The notes under the pieces are model-generated. The model was not told the origin of the DNA. It did not search any database and saw nothing but the letters and a program-made list of their open reading frames with translations. Positions 32,911 through 42,591 of a stretch of 64,000 nucleotides of DNA are shown piece by piece. Source of the DNA: Varibaculum cambriense DSM 15806 (GTDB lineage: Bacteria > Actinomycetota > Actinomycetes > Actinomycetales > Actinomycetaceae); contig NZ_ATUF01000004.1 of assembly GCF_000420065.1 (NCBI RefSeq), forward strand, positions 62,001 to 126,000. Direction: 5' to 3'. The position numbers and the translations under genes were made by a program. The stretch's first letter is position 1; every line of letters starts with the position of its first letter.

Positions 32911-35900
32911 TTGAATAAGCGGATTTTCGTAAGGAAAAAGAACGATACTACCCAGTTCAATGTCTATGACATTTTTGGCCTTGACGCGGCTGCACTGGAA
33001 AAAGCCAAATACACCGTGTTTGCAGAGATAAACCAAGATTTGGTGCTGGACGAGATCGATATCGAAGACTATTACGTCCTCGAATATTTGCCCGGACAGT
33101 TTGATCAGCGTGCCGATGCCGCCGAAAAGTGTCTACAGCTGCAAGGATACGAAGCTACCGTTAAATGCGGATACGGGCATACCGGCGAGGTTAAGTTCAA
33201 CCCCATCGAGATGCGCCTAAAAGATATGTCGGTGCTAGAAAACCAGACTTATGTTCCTAACCGGCAACTGCCTCCCAGCATTGAAATTACCGAAGATTAT
33301 TATGAAAATGCTTCTTTGGCAATGACCAAAGAAGACCTGCTATTTATCAAAGGATATTTCGATAGCATCGGGCGTCTGCCCACCGAAACTGAGATCAAAG
33401 TAATTGATACCTACTGGTCAGACCATTGTCGGCATACCACTTTTGAAACCGAACTAACCGATGCCGCCTTTAGCGGTCCTTACGCGGATCGCTTGCAGGA
33501 AGAATGGGATCGTTATCTAGCGGAGCGCAATAGCGAAAAACCGATTACCTTGATGGATTTGGCCACCTTGGCGGCTAAACGGGAAAAGGTAAAAAACCAG
33601 GAAGTTTCCAACGAGATCAACGCTTGCTCGGTATATGTAACCGTGGGCGGGCAGCGCTATATCCTGCAGTTCAAGAACGAAACTCACAACCACCCCACCG
33701 AGATCGAACCTTTCGGTGGGGCTTCTACTTGTATTGGGGGAGCTATTCGGGATCCCCTATCGGGACGTACCTTCGTTTACCAGGCTATGCGGATTTCTGG
33801 CAGCGCTGATCCCCGGATAGATGACCCGATAGAAGGCAAACTTTCCAGTAAGGAAATCACTCAGCGGGCAGCAGCCGGATATTCCTCCTACGGCAACCAA
33901 ATCGGGCTCACCACCAATTATGTAAAAGAAATCTATCATCCCGGTTACCGCGCGAAACGCCTAGAACTTGGCTTCGTGGTGGGAGCGGCTCCCGCAGAAA
34001 ACATTATTCGGGAAGAACCTGCCCCCGGGGATCTCATCCTCTTGATCGGAGGACGTACCGGACGTGACGGGATTGGGGGAGCCACCGGATCCTCGAAAAC
34101 CCATACTCGGGACTCCTCCCAAACCTGCGGAGCGGAAGTACAAAAAGGTAACCCGATTATTGAACGCAAGATTCAGCGGCTCTTCCGCCGCGGTGAGGTC
34201 GCCAAGCGGGTTAAGAAATGTAATGACTTTGGCGCCGGGGGAGTCTCGGTTGCTATTGGAGAGCTGGCTCCCGGACTAGAGATAGAGCTGGACCGGGTAC
34301 CGGTCAAATACCAGGGACTAAATGGTACCGAGTTAGCAATCTCGGAATCTCAAGAGCGGATGGCAGTCTGCGTCGACCCTGCAGACCTGCAGTTCTTCTA
34401 TGATGCATGTGCCAGTGAGGACGTAGAAGTAACCCACGTGGCTACCGTGACTGCCGAGCGGCGTCTGGTGATGCATTACTTGGGAGAAACTATCGTCGAT
34501 ATTTCCCGGGACTTCCTGGACACCAACGGGGTGCGCTCCCAAGCTAAATTTAATGCAACCTCTGGGGGCCGAATCACTCCCAAGCGGGAAGTTTCCGGTT
34601 CAAACCTGCAGGAAAAACTAGCAAATAACCTGGCGGACTTAAACATTTGTTCCCAGCGCGGCTTAAACGAGATCTTTGATTCCTCAATTGGTGCCACCAC
34701 TTTGACCCTGCCTTACGGTGGTAAATTCCAGCGCACCCCCTCGCAGGTGAGTGCCCAACTGGTATCTCTAGAGAATGGACAGGCCGAGGTAGCCTCAGTA
34801 GCGGCCTACGGTTTTGAACCTTCGCTAGCCGAGCTTAGCCCCTATCACAGCGCCATCGTTTCCGTAGTGCAATCCATGTCGCGCCTGGCCGCAGCCGGGG
34901 TGGATTACCACGACTTGTATTTCACTTTCCAAGAATATTTCCAGCGCCTGGGCGAAGACCCCGAAAAGTGGGGAACCGTGGTGGAAGCCTTGCTAGGAGC
35001 TAACCGCGTTTTGCGCCACTTCCACCTGGCCTCCATCGGGGGCAAAGATTCCATGTCCGGTACTTTCGAAGACATGCATGTGCCGCCCACCTTGGTAAGC
35101 TTCGCTATCGGAATGCAGCAAGCAGATAAATTGCGTACTCCCGAGTTTAAAGCCCGTAATCATCGTCTCTACCTGTTACCAGTGCAAACAGACGAGTTGG
35201 GGGCAGTTGATCTGGAATCTTTCCAAGCCGCTCTCGATAGGTTGCAAGCGATTAATCCGATCTCGGCCTACGCCCTGGGGTATGGAGGGATCGCAGAAGC
35301 GCTACCAAAAATGGCTTTCGGGAACCGGATCGGTTTCGATATCAACACTGAAGAAGACCTGTTCGCTTCCCGCTATGGCAGTTTCCTGATCGAAACGGAT
35401 CAACATTTGGATCTACCACTGCTGGGATATACCGGCAGCTGGTCAGATAGCACCCTTAACGGGCAGCGTTTAGACTTGGCAGCTTTACAAAAAACCTGGG
35501 AAGAACCTTTAGCCGAGATTTTTCCCACCGCCGGTAAACGGATCACCAATAGCGGCTCCCGCTCCAGCGAAACCTGTCTGACCAAGACACACCATGCGCC
35601 CTATCGAAAAGAAAATCCGCAGGTATTTATTCCGATTTTCCCCGGCACTAACTGCGAATACGATATGACCCGGGCTTTTACTCGCGAAGGGGCACAGGTG
35701 GTAACCGAGGTTTATCAGGATGCCGCCTCCTATGCCCGGCAAATCGAGCAAGCCGATATTTTGGCGCTGCCCGGAGGATTCTCCGTGGGAGATGAGCCGG
35801 ATGGCTCGGCAAAATTTATCGTTTCGGTGCTGCGCCAAGAACAGGTTAAAGAAGCCGTCCACGCGCTACTGCGCAAAGGCGGTCTGATCCTGGGAATTTG

Positions 35901-36357
35901 TAATGGCTTCCAAGCATTGATCAAATCCGGGTTGCTTCCCTATGGACAGATCCGGGATCTGGATCCGGATTCACCTACCCTGGCCGCAAATGACAGCGGG
36001 CACCACGTCGCCAAAATCGTCCATACCGCCGTGTCTTCGGTGGCTTCTCCCTGGCTCAGTTCCTTCGATGTGGGAGAAGTCCACCACATACCGATTTCTC
36101 ATGGTGAAGGCCGGGTAGTGATGAGCCCCGAGCAGTATCGAAAGTATTCGGCTTCGGGTCAGATCGCTACCAAATATTTAGGGGAGAACCCCAATGGATC
36201 TTCCTTCGGAATCGAAGGGCTGTTGGCTCATCACGGGCAAATCCTGGGAAAGATGGGTCATTCAGAAAGGAGCGGTAGCGGTTTATACCTCAACTACTGT
36301 CCCGAAATAGAACAAAACCTATTCAGAAACGGGGTTAATTATTTCCGATGGATGTAG
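32911..36357 (+). CDS. purL: Phosphoribosylformylglycinamidine synthase, single-chain (clade II type)
   Basis: The 1148-residue protein makes FGAM from FGAR, glutamine and ATP (fourth step of purine synthesis). The N-terminal PurS-like part is followed by two AIR-synthase-like halves (SDHCRHTTFETEL at about 170; THNHPTEIEPFGGASTC; GRDGIGGATGSSKTH; FGAGGVSVAIGELAPG) and a C-terminal glutamine amidotransferase (PIFPGTNCEYDM, GGFSVGDEPDGSAKF, GICNGFQALIKSG with the nucleophile Cys, ISHGEGRVV). It resembles the clostridial/bifidobacterial single-chain form rather than the PurS-PurQ-PurL complex of most Actinobacteria. The start is a TTG. It overlaps purE by 10 bp. Confidence 0.94.
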   Translation: MNKRIFVRKKNDTTQFNVYDIFGLDAAALEKAKYTVFAEINQDLVLDEIDIEDYYVLEYLPGQFDQRADAAEKCLQLQGYEATVKCGYGHTGEVKFNPIEMRLKDMSVLENQTYVPNRQLPPSIEITEDYYENASLAMTKEDLLFIKGYFDSIGRLPTETEIKVIDTYWSDHCRHTTFETELTDAAFSGPYADRLQEEWDRYLAERNSEKPITLMDLATLAAKREKVKNQEVSNEINACSVYVTVGGQRYILQFKNETHNHPTEIEPFGGASTCIGGAIRDPLSGRTFVYQAMRISGSADPRIDDPIEGKLSSKEITQRAAAGYSSYGNQIGLTTNYVKEIYHPGYRAKRLELGFVVGAAPAENIIREEPAPGDLILLIGGRTGRDGIGGATGSSKTHTRDSSQTCGAEVQKGNPIIERKIQRLFRRGEVAKRVKKCNDFGAGGVSVAIGELAPGLEIELDRVPVKYQGLNGTELAISESQERMAVCVDPADLQFFYDACASEDVEVTHVATVTAERRLVMHYLGETIVDISRDFLDTNGVRSQAKFNATSGGRITPKREVSGSNLQEKLANNLADLNICSQRGLNEIFDSSIGATTLTLPYGGKFQRTPSQVSAQLVSLENGQAEVASVAAYGFEPSLAELSPYHSAIVSVVQSMSRLAAAGVDYHDLYFTFQEYFQRLGEDPEKWGTVVEALLGANRVLRHFHLASIGGKDSMSGTFEDMHVPPTLVSFAIGMQQADKLRTPEFKARNHRLYLLPVQTDELGAVDLESFQAALDRLQAINPISAYALGYGGIAEALPKMAFGNRIGFDINTEEDLFASRYGSFLIETDQHLDLPLLGYTGSWSDSTLNGQRLDLAALQKTWEEPLAEIFPTAGKRITNSGSRSSETCLTKTHHAPYRKENPQVFIPIFPGTNCEYDMTRAFTREGAQVVTEVYQDAASYARQIEQADILALPGGFSVGDEPDGSAKFIVSVLRQEQVKEAVHALLRKGGLILGICNGFQALIKSGLLPYGQIRDLDPDSPTLAANDSGHHVAKIVHTAVSSVASPWLSSFDVGEVHHIPISHGEGRVVMSPEQYRKYSASGQIATKYLGENPNGSSFGIEGLLAHHGQILGKMGHSERSGSGLYLNYCPEIEQNLFRNGVNYFRWM

Positions 36358-36818
36358 CAATCATTTTTGGTTCCGCCTCCGATAAAGAAAAAATGGCGGG
36401 CGCGGCCAAATGCTTAGACGAGTTCGGATTGGAATATAAAGCGTATATTGCTTCGGCGCACCGGGTTCCAGAACTTTTAGAGCAAATCCTAAAAGAGGCC
36501 GTGGACTCGGGGGCGAAAGCCATCATCGCCGGGGCTGGCCTGGCGGCACACCTGCCTGGAGTTATTGCCTCTAAAGTGACGATCCCGGTAATTGGGGTAC
36601 CGCTCGATGCGGCCTTAGGCGGACAGGACGCCCTCTACTCAATAGTGCAGATGCCGAAAGGAATCCCGGTTTCCACGGTGGGAATCAACAATTCCTATAA
36701 TGCCGCCATGACCGCGGTGCAGATTATTGGCACCAGTAATGAAAAGGTAGCCGCGCAACTTAAAGAGTATCGCGCGAATATGAAACAGAAGTTCACCGCT
36801 GACCCGGTTAGTTTTTAA
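36348..36818 (+). CDS. purE: N5-carboxyaminoimidazole ribonucleotide mutase
   Basis: The 156-residue protein converts N5-CAIR to CAIR. Class I PurE motifs are present: IIFGSASDKEKM at residues 5-16, ASAHRVPELL (residues about 36-45) and AGAGLAAHLPGVIA with the active His. The ATG overlaps the end of purL, giving translational coupling. purK, needed to make N5-CAIR, is not in the window. Confidence 0.95.
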   Translation: MDVAIIFGSASDKEKMAGAAKCLDEFGLEYKAYIASAHRVPELLEQILKEAVDSGAKAIIAGAGLAAHLPGVIASKVTIPVIGVPLDAALGGQDALYSIVQMPKGIPVSTVGINNSYNAAMTAVQIIGTSNEKVAAQLKEYRANMKQKFTADPVSF

Positions 36819-36848
36819 AGAAAAAATTTAGATAGAAGAAGGCAAATC

Positions 36849-37559
36849 ATGGAAAAGAAAGAATTCCTGTACGAGGGTAAAGCCAAGAAAATCTACGCCA
36901 CCGATGATCCCGATAAGGTCATTGTTTATTACAAAGATGATGCCACTGCCGGTAACGGTGAAAAGAAAGGCACCATTGCTGATAAAGGCATTATTAACAA
37001 TGAGCTCACCAGCTATCTATTTGAAATGCTGGCCTCGCAGGGAGTAAAAACCCACTTCATTGAGAAGCTAAATGATCGCGAGCAGCTGTGCTGGAAGCTG
37101 GATATTGTTCCGCTAGAGGTAATCACCCGCAACATTATCGCCGGTTCTATGGCTAAGCGCCTGGGGCTGGAAGAAGGCACCATGCCGAAGAAAATGATCC
37201 AAGAGTTCTCCTACAAGGACGATGAGTTAGGCGATCCCCTGATTAACTCGGATCACGCGGTAGCCATTGGGGCTGCTACCGAAGAAGAGGTGGCAGAAAT
37301 CTTGGAGGTAACCGCTAAGATTAACCAGATCCTGTCTGATGCTTTCAAGAAAGAAGGCATCCTACTGGTGGACTTCAAGATTGAGTTCGGCCGAGACAAG
37401 GATGGGAACCTGCTGCTAGCAGACGAGATCACTCCCGACACTTGCCGGCTGTGGGACGCGGAAACCAAGAAGAAGCTGGACAAGGATCGTTTCCGCCGGG
37501 ACATGGGCGGAATCGAAGAAGCCTATAAAGAAATCCTGCACCGCATTACCAAGAAATAG
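36849..37559 (+). CDS. purC: Phosphoribosylaminoimidazole-succinocarboxamide synthase
   Basis: The 236-residue enzyme joins aspartate to CAIR to make SAICAR. It has the typical start ([30 protein letters not shown]), the signature [16 protein letters not shown], and [30 protein letters not shown] near the C-terminus. It is of full family length and lies 30 bp after purE in the purine operon. Confidence 0.96.
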   Translation: MEKKEFLYEGKAKKIYATDDPDKVIVYYKDDATAGNGEKKGTIADKGIINNELTSYLFEMLASQGVKTHFIEKLNDREQLCWKLDIVPLEVITRNIIAGSMAKRLGLEEGTMPKKMIQEFSYKDDELGDPLINSDHAVAIGAATEEEVAEILEVTAKINQILSDAFKKEGILLVDFKIEFGRDKDGNLLLADEITPDTCRLWDAETKKKLDKDRFRRDMGGIEEAYKEILHRITKK

Positions 37560-37572
37560 TTATTAGTGCTGA

Positions 37573-37605
37573 TCCCTGGGGGTAGAGCTACTCTGCCCCC
37601 AGGGA
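37573..37605 (+). other. Strong intercistronic hairpin between purC and purM
   Basis: A 15-position stem (CCCTGGGGG with CCCCCAGGG at its core, then TAGAG with CTCTG) and loop CTA lie between the purC stop and the purM start. No T-run follows. It could lower downstream transcription or protect the upstream mRNA end. Confidence 0.6.
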
Positions 37606-37640
37606 GATCATCACTACTTAGGGCAAGGGAAACACAGATT

Positions 37641-38624
37641 ATGGTCAGTTATAAAGATGCCGGTGTTGATAAAGAGGCAGGATACGAGCATGTGCGCCGG
37701 TTAAAGCAAATGGTCGCCTCCACCCAAAATGAACAGGTTTTGGGTTCCCTGGGATCTTTTGCTGCCCTCTATGAACTAGGTAAGTACCAGGAGCCCGTCC
37801 TAGTTTCCGGTACTGATGGGGTAGGTACCAAGCTGAAAATCGCCTTCTCCTTAAAAAAATACGACACCGTAGGCATCGACTTGGTGGCCATGTGTGTCAA
37901 CGATGTGCTGTGCCATGGGGCGCGGCCGCTGTTTTTCTTAGATTATCTGGCCTGTTCCGAGCTAGATGCCGAGGTCTCCTCGCAGCTGGTTTCGGGAATA
38001 GTCAGCGGATGTAAGCAGGCGGGTGCGGCGCTCATCGGCGGCGAAACTGCAGAGATGCCCGGGTTCTATCAAAGCGGCGAATACGATATGGCCGGGTTTA
38101 CCGTCGGAGTGGTAGAAAAATCCGCTATCATCGATGGCTCGGCAATAAAAGCTGGAGACGTGGTGGTGGCGCTGCCCTCTTCCGGGCTGCATTCCAATGG
38201 GTTCTCTCTAGTGAGAGCACTCTTTAAAGAGCCTTTCCCCGCAGAACTGCTGACTCCCACTAAGATCTATGTTCCCGAGATCCTGTCGTTGCTGGATCAA
38301 AAAATCGAGATCCACGGCCTAGCAAATATCACCGGAGGCGGGCTAGAAGAGAACGTACCCCGGATTATTCCCGAAGGTTTGTGCGCGCGGATTGAAAAAG
38401 AAAAAGTGCGCATTCCCGACATCTTTAAACGTGAGGAGTTTACAGCGGTTCCGGAAAGTGAGATGTGGGGAACCTTCAATATGGGTGTGGGATTCACGTT
38501 GGTAGTTCCCCCCGCAGAGCTGCCGAAAGTAACCGCCGCGCTGCCTGAGGCCTATCAAATCGGAGAAATCCTTAGCAAAGAGCAATGCGACAGTCCCGGC
38601 GGCGATCGAATCTGTCTGCTCTAA
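37641..38624 (+). CDS. purM: Phosphoribosylformylglycinamidine cyclo-ligase (AIR synthase)
   Basis: The 327-residue enzyme closes the imidazole ring (FGAM to AIR). Motifs: YKDAGVDKEAGYEHV at the start, VSGTDGVGTKLKIA, GIDLVAMCVNDVLCHGARPLFFLDYLA, GGETAEMPGFYQ and ITGGGLEENVPR. The frame is open to 37566, but that stretch is the intercistronic hairpin; ATG 37641 follows AAGGGA and matches the usual family N-terminus. Confidence 0.95.
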   Translation: MVSYKDAGVDKEAGYEHVRRLKQMVASTQNEQVLGSLGSFAALYELGKYQEPVLVSGTDGVGTKLKIAFSLKKYDTVGIDLVAMCVNDVLCHGARPLFFLDYLACSELDAEVSSQLVSGIVSGCKQAGAALIGGETAEMPGFYQSGEYDMAGFTVGVVEKSAIIDGSAIKAGDVVVALPSSGLHSNGFSLVRALFKEPFPAELLTPTKIYVPEILSLLDQKIEIHGLANITGGGLEENVPRIIPEGLCARIEKEKVRIPDIFKREEFTAVPESEMWGTFNMGVGFTLVVPPAELPKVTAALPEAYQIGEILSKEQCDSPGGDRICLL

Positions 38625-38663
38625 CCGCAGTTAACCAAGCCAGCTAGAAAAGAGACAATACTA

Positions 38664-39857
38664 ATGGCCAAGATTTTGATAGTAGGCAACGGGGGACGCG
38701 AAAACGCGATTAAACGCGCCCTAGGAGCCCACGAAATTGCCCAAACTACCTCTTCTAATATGCAGGAAATCCTGCGGGCAGCCCAGGAGTTCGGCGCGGA
38801 TTTAACTATTGTGGGCAGCGAAGACCTGCTGGTAGCCGGGATTGGGGATCTATTTAGCCAGGCAGGCATGAAACTATTTGGCCCGGGTAAAGCGGCGGCT
38901 CGCCTGGAAGGCTCCAAAGCCTATGCCAAAGACTTTATGCGCAAGTACGGGGTGAAAACTGCCCGTTACGAAACCTTCACCGATCCGCAGGCCGCGATTG
39001 CGGGGCTAGCTGATTTTAACTTACCGGTTGTGGTTAAAGCCTCTGGATTAGCCGCCGGTAAAGGGGTGATTATCTGCCAGACCACCGAGGAAGCGCAGGA
39101 AGCCATCTTAGAAATTATGGTGGAACAGCGCTTCGGGCAAGCCGGCCAAAAGGTAGTGCTGGAAGAATTCTTGGTGGGTAAAGAGGCCTCGATTCTTAGT
39201 CTGGCAAATGAAAAGGGAATCTTCCCGCTAGTTTCCGCCAAAGACCACAAGAAAATAGGGGAGGGGGAGACCGGTCCTAATACCGGCGGGATGGGCACTT
39301 TTGCCCCCAATCCCTTCTTCACTGCGCAGCGGCAAGCAGAGTTTGAACGTGATATTTTGGCACCTACCTTAAAAGGAATTCAAGCAGAAGGTCTCGAGTT
39401 CGCCGGTTGCATCTTCTTTGGACTGATGCTCACCGATAACGGCACTTACCTGCTGGAATACAATATGCGTTTCGGGGATCCGGAAACGCAAGTGGTGCTA
39501 CCCCTGGTTGAGGGGGATTTTTATCAGCTGCTGGTGGCTTGTATGGAACGGCGCCTGGAACCTGCTGATATTAAAATCTGCGATCAGAAAGCCATCTGCC
39601 TGGTGCTAGCTTCCGGAGGCTACCCGGGGAGTTATGAAAAAGGCAAAGAGATTACCGGGCTAGAGGGCGTAGATTATCTCGATGCCGGGGTGCGGCATGA
39701 AAACGGGAAAGTCTATACCAATGGGGGGCGGGTGCTGAATCTAGTAGCTCGCGCGGATACTTTAGAAGCCGCCCGCCAGGTGGTTTACGAAAATGCCCAA
39801 AAAGTAGATTTTGCGGGCAAAACCTACCGAAAAGATATTGGCGCAGACGCGGTTTAG
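38664..39857 (+). CDS. purD: Phosphoribosylamine-glycine ligase
   Basis: The 397-residue ATP-grasp enzyme makes GAR from phosphoribosylamine and glycine. Visible motifs: MAKILIVGNGGRENAI, KAYAKDFMRKYGVKTA, VVVKASGLAAGKGV, GPNTGGMGTFAPNP and YNMRFGDPETQVVLP. It is slightly shorter than typical (about 420). AGAAAAGAGA upstream of the ATG provides a modest ribosome site. It is the fifth purine gene in the cluster. Confidence 0.95.
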   Translation: MAKILIVGNGGRENAIKRALGAHEIAQTTSSNMQEILRAAQEFGADLTIVGSEDLLVAGIGDLFSQAGMKLFGPGKAAARLEGSKAYAKDFMRKYGVKTARYETFTDPQAAIAGLADFNLPVVVKASGLAAGKGVIICQTTEEAQEAILEIMVEQRFGQAGQKVVLEEFLVGKEASILSLANEKGIFPLVSAKDHKKIGEGETGPNTGGMGTFAPNPFFTAQRQAEFERDILAPTLKGIQAEGLEFAGCIFFGLMLTDNGTYLLEYNMRFGDPETQVVLPLVEGDFYQLLVACMERRLEPADIKICDQKAICLVLASGGYPGSYEKGKEITGLEGVDYLDAGVRHENGKVYTNGGRVLNLVARADTLEAARQVVYENAQKVDFAGKTYRKDIGADAV

Positions 39858-39866
39858 GAGCGAATT

Positions 39867-41318
39867 TTGAAGGCACAAGTCGTAAATAACCTTGGCGAAG
39901 AGTGCGGAGTCTTCGGGGTCTACGGTTCCCCCGATGCCTCCAGCCTGATCTACTACGGTCTGCATGCTTTGCAGCATCGCGGACAAGAAGGTGCGGGCAT
40001 TGCGGTCTCCGATGGGGAAACCATTCGGGTTAAAAAGGCGAAAGGCCTGGTTAGCGAGGTTTTTGATGATCCCATCCGGCTGGTAAAGCTAAGCGGTTCT
40101 TGCGGTATTGGACATGTGCGTTACTCAACTTCCGGTAATAACTGGAGTTGTAATTTGCAGCCCTTCGTATTTCATATGCACAACGGGAATATTGCCCTGG
40201 CGCATAATGGCAACCTGGTGAACTCCTCGGATCTAAAAGTTGAGCTAGAACGCCAAGGATCGCTATTTAACTCGAACTCGGATTCAGAAGTGCTAATGCA
40301 CTTGATTATGCGCGAACAAGGCAGCTTTTACGAACGGCTCTGTGCAGCCTTGCAGCGGCTGCGGGGTGGATTTAGCTACCTGATTATGAATGACGATACC
40401 ATGTACGGGATTGTGGATCCGCACTGCTTACGACCACTGGTGATTGGAAAGATGAAGACCCGTGGCGGTTGGGTTATCTCCAGTGAAAGCTGCGCCCTGG
40501 ATTTGATAGGAGCTGAATTTTATCGGGATCTGCGCGGCGGGGAAATCGCGATTATTAATGAGGACGGACTAAAGATTGAACGCTACTGTCCGCCGGCAGA
40601 CACTTGCGTGGCCGCCATGGAATATATTTATTTCGCTCGTCCCGACTCCAATATTTTAGGGAAAAATGTTCACGCGGTGCGCAAACAATGCGGGATGACT
40701 TTAGCGCATGAGCAGCCTACTCCCGGTGCGGATATTGTTATTGGGGTTCCAAACTCCTCGCTGTCGGCGGCCTCGGGCTATGCAGAGGCTGCGCACCTGC
40801 CCTATGAAATGGGATTAGTGAAAAACCAATACGTGACTCGTACCTTTATTCAGCCCAAACAGTCGTTGCGGGAAAAAGGGGTACTGATGAAGCTTTCTGC
40901 GGTCAAAGGGATCGTAGAAGGCAAATCGGTAGTGATGGTAGATGATTCCATTGTCCGAGGTACTACTTCCCGGCGGATCGTCAAGCTGCTAAAAGATGCC
41001 GGTGCCCGCGAGGTACACGTGCGGATCGCTTCGCCGGAGTTTATTTTCCCCAGTTTCTACGGGATTGATGTTTCCAACTCAGCGGAATTGATTAGCGCCC
41101 ATATGAATGTGGAAGAACTACGAGATCATTTGGGGGCAGATTCCTTAGGCTACCTGTCGATACCTGGGCTGGTGGCTTCCGTGGGGCTGGATTTGCCTGG
41201 TAAATATGGAGGCCTCTGTATGGATTCTTTCGCCGGTCACTATCCGGCCGGGCTGGGCAGTTATGAACAGGAATATCTAGAGACTCAAACCGAGATTCAA
41301 AAGAACTTCTCTGCCTAG
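39867..41318 (+). CDS. purF: Amidophosphoribosyltransferase
   Basis: The 483-residue enzyme starts purine synthesis (PRPP plus glutamine to phosphoribosylamine). TTG 39867 gives MKAQVVNNLGEECGVFGVYG; removal of the short propeptide would expose the catalytic Cys13. The glutaminase domain (HRGQEGAGIAVSDG, GIGHVRYSTSG, HNGNLVN) is followed by the PRPP-binding loop VVMVDDSIVRGTTSRRIV. It starts 9 bp after purD and ends the operon. A weak hairpin (CAGCTCC/GGAGCTG, 41339-41361) lies 20 bp after the stop. Confidence 0.96.
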   Translation: MKAQVVNNLGEECGVFGVYGSPDASSLIYYGLHALQHRGQEGAGIAVSDGETIRVKKAKGLVSEVFDDPIRLVKLSGSCGIGHVRYSTSGNNWSCNLQPFVFHMHNGNIALAHNGNLVNSSDLKVELERQGSLFNSNSDSEVLMHLIMREQGSFYERLCAALQRLRGGFSYLIMNDDTMYGIVDPHCLRPLVIGKMKTRGGWVISSESCALDLIGAEFYRDLRGGEIAIINEDGLKIERYCPPADTCVAAMEYIYFARPDSNILGKNVHAVRKQCGMTLAHEQPTPGADIVIGVPNSSLSAASGYAEAAHLPYEMGLVKNQYVTRTFIQPKQSLREKGVLMKLSAVKGIVEGKSVVMVDDSIVRGTTSRRIVKLLKDAGAREVHVRIASPEFIFPSFYGIDVSNSAELISAHMNVEELRDHLGADSLGYLSIPGLVASVGLDLPGKYGGLCMDSFAGHYPAGLGSYEQEYLETQTEIQKNFSA

Positions 41319-41384
41319 AATCCCCGCTTTGCTTTATCCAGCTCCCCCGCTGTAGGAGCTGTTCCCCAAGCCTTTCTTAGCGTT

Positions 41385-42281
41385 TTATTCGCCGGCACGG
41401 ATCTTATCGCGCGCGCGATAAGCGGGTATTAGCTCAGTGGCAAGCATAGCCGCAACTACTAAGGCACCCCCGATGATCATTCGCACGGTCACGTCCTCGC
41501 CCCCGAAAAGAACCGCGAAGGCCGCCGCGAACACCGGTTCCATAGTCATTACTACGGCTGCCTTAGTAGGACGCAGGTGTTTTTGCGCCCAGGTCTGCAT
41601 GATTAAGGCTCCGATGGCCGCGAACACCACCGTGTAAAGCAGCACTGTCCATTGTCTAGAGTCCTGGGGTAACTGCACTCCAAAGGGCAGAGCCGCGAGA
41701 AAACAGAAAACACCAATCGCTATCAATTGGATAGCCGCTAAAGTTATGGGATCGTCTTTGGTAGCCCAACGAGCGGTGAGTACAATGTGGAGGGCAAACA
41801 GAGCAGCTCCTGCCAAAGTTAACAGTTCCCCGAAGCCAATGGAAAAACCATCAAGACTCAAAACCATTAACCCGGCCATCGCCACCAGGGCAGCGGCTAA
41901 GTTTACCGGCTTAATCTTTTCTTTGAAAAGCAACCACACTAGCAGGGGAGTAATCACTACATACAAGCCGGTAATGAACCCCACCACCGAGGCATCGGCA
42001 CTCTCTAAGCCTTTAGTCTGTAAGACTTGTGCCGCGGAATAGACTGCACCTAGCGCAAAAGCATGTTGCCAGACTTTTCGGCTAGCCCTCTTTAAGCGAG
42101 GAAAAAATATCACTGCCGAAAGCGCGCCCGCGATCACGAACCTAACCCCTAGAAAAGATAGGGTAGTCATAGTATTCAGCAGGTCTTTGATCAGGAAAAA
42201 GGTTGAACCCCAAAAAGCGGTGGTCAGTATCAGCGATAAAACTGCTAGAGACTGCAGATAGTAGCGATTGAGTCCCTTCAA
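41385..42281 (-). CDS. EamA-family (drug/metabolite) transporter
   Basis: The roughly 298-residue protein has ten hydrophobic helices in two EamA halves (first half: LTTAFWGSTFFLIKDL, LGVRFVIAGALSAVIF; second half: AALVAMAGLMVLSL, LTLAGAALFALHIVL, VFAAIGALIMQTWAQKHL, AAVVMTMEPVFAAAFAVLFGGE). Such carriers export or import small metabolites; the substrate cannot be told. TTG 42281 follows AGGGGGAT at good spacing and leaves a short cytoplasmic N-terminus; the upstream ATG 42344 has no ribosome site. It is transcribed alone, convergent with purF and divergent from the pyrB leader. Confidence 0.85.
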   Translation of the reverse strand: MKGLNRYYLQSLAVLSLILTTAFWGSTFFLIKDLLNTMTTLSFLGVRFVIAGALSAVIFFPRLKRASRKVWQHAFALGAVYSAAQVLQTKGLESADASVVGFITGLYVVITPLLVWLLFKEKIKPVNLAAALVAMAGLMVLSLDGFSIGFGELLTLAGAALFALHIVLTARWATKDDPITLAAIQLIAIGVFCFLAALPFGVQLPQDSRQWTVLLYTVVFAAIGALIMQTWAQKHLRPTKAAVVMTMEPVFAAAFAVLFGGEDVTVRMIIGGALVVAAMLATELIPAYRARDKIRAGE

Positions 42282-42444
42282 ATCATCCCCCTTTTGATTT
42301 TCACCGTCATTCGATTCTAGGAGGCTTAGCTGAGGCAAAGCCATTTAAGAGGGTGTGTACTGCGGCACCTTATAGGAATCAGTAAGGAGAAAGAGGACAC
42401 AAAAGCGGCCGTCAGCGGAGTTAAAAGCATTAGGGGAGGTAACG

Positions 42445-42483
42445 ATGTGCTATTCTTCCTTCAGGAAAACGTTAGGAGCGTGA
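42445..42483 (+). CDS. Leader peptide upstream of pyrB (12 residues)
   Basis: ATG 42445 with GGGGAGG at 5 bp starts MCYSSFRKTLGA and ends at TGA 42483. It precedes a clear terminator at 42534-42559 and then pyrB. The strong ribosome site on such a short frame, in front of a terminator, is the usual sign of a leader peptide in transcription attenuation. Confidence 0.5.
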   Translation: MCYSSFRKTLGA

Positions 42484-42533
42484 TGGGAACCAGACGGTGG
42501 CGGCAACTGCCTGAGGTTTCTATTTCCATTTTC

Positions 42534-42559
42534 ACCCCGCTGCGGCGGGGTATTTTTTT
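42534..42559 (+). terminator. Attenuator-type terminator in the pyrB leader
   Basis: ACCCCGC, tetraloop TGCG, GCGGGGT, then AT7. It lies 33 bp before the pyrB start and after the 12-codon leader frame. There is no plus-strand gene directly before it to end, so it most likely attenuates pyrB. Confidence 0.8.
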
Positions 42560-42591
42560 ATCAAAAACACTCAGTTGGAAAGGGCAAAAGC

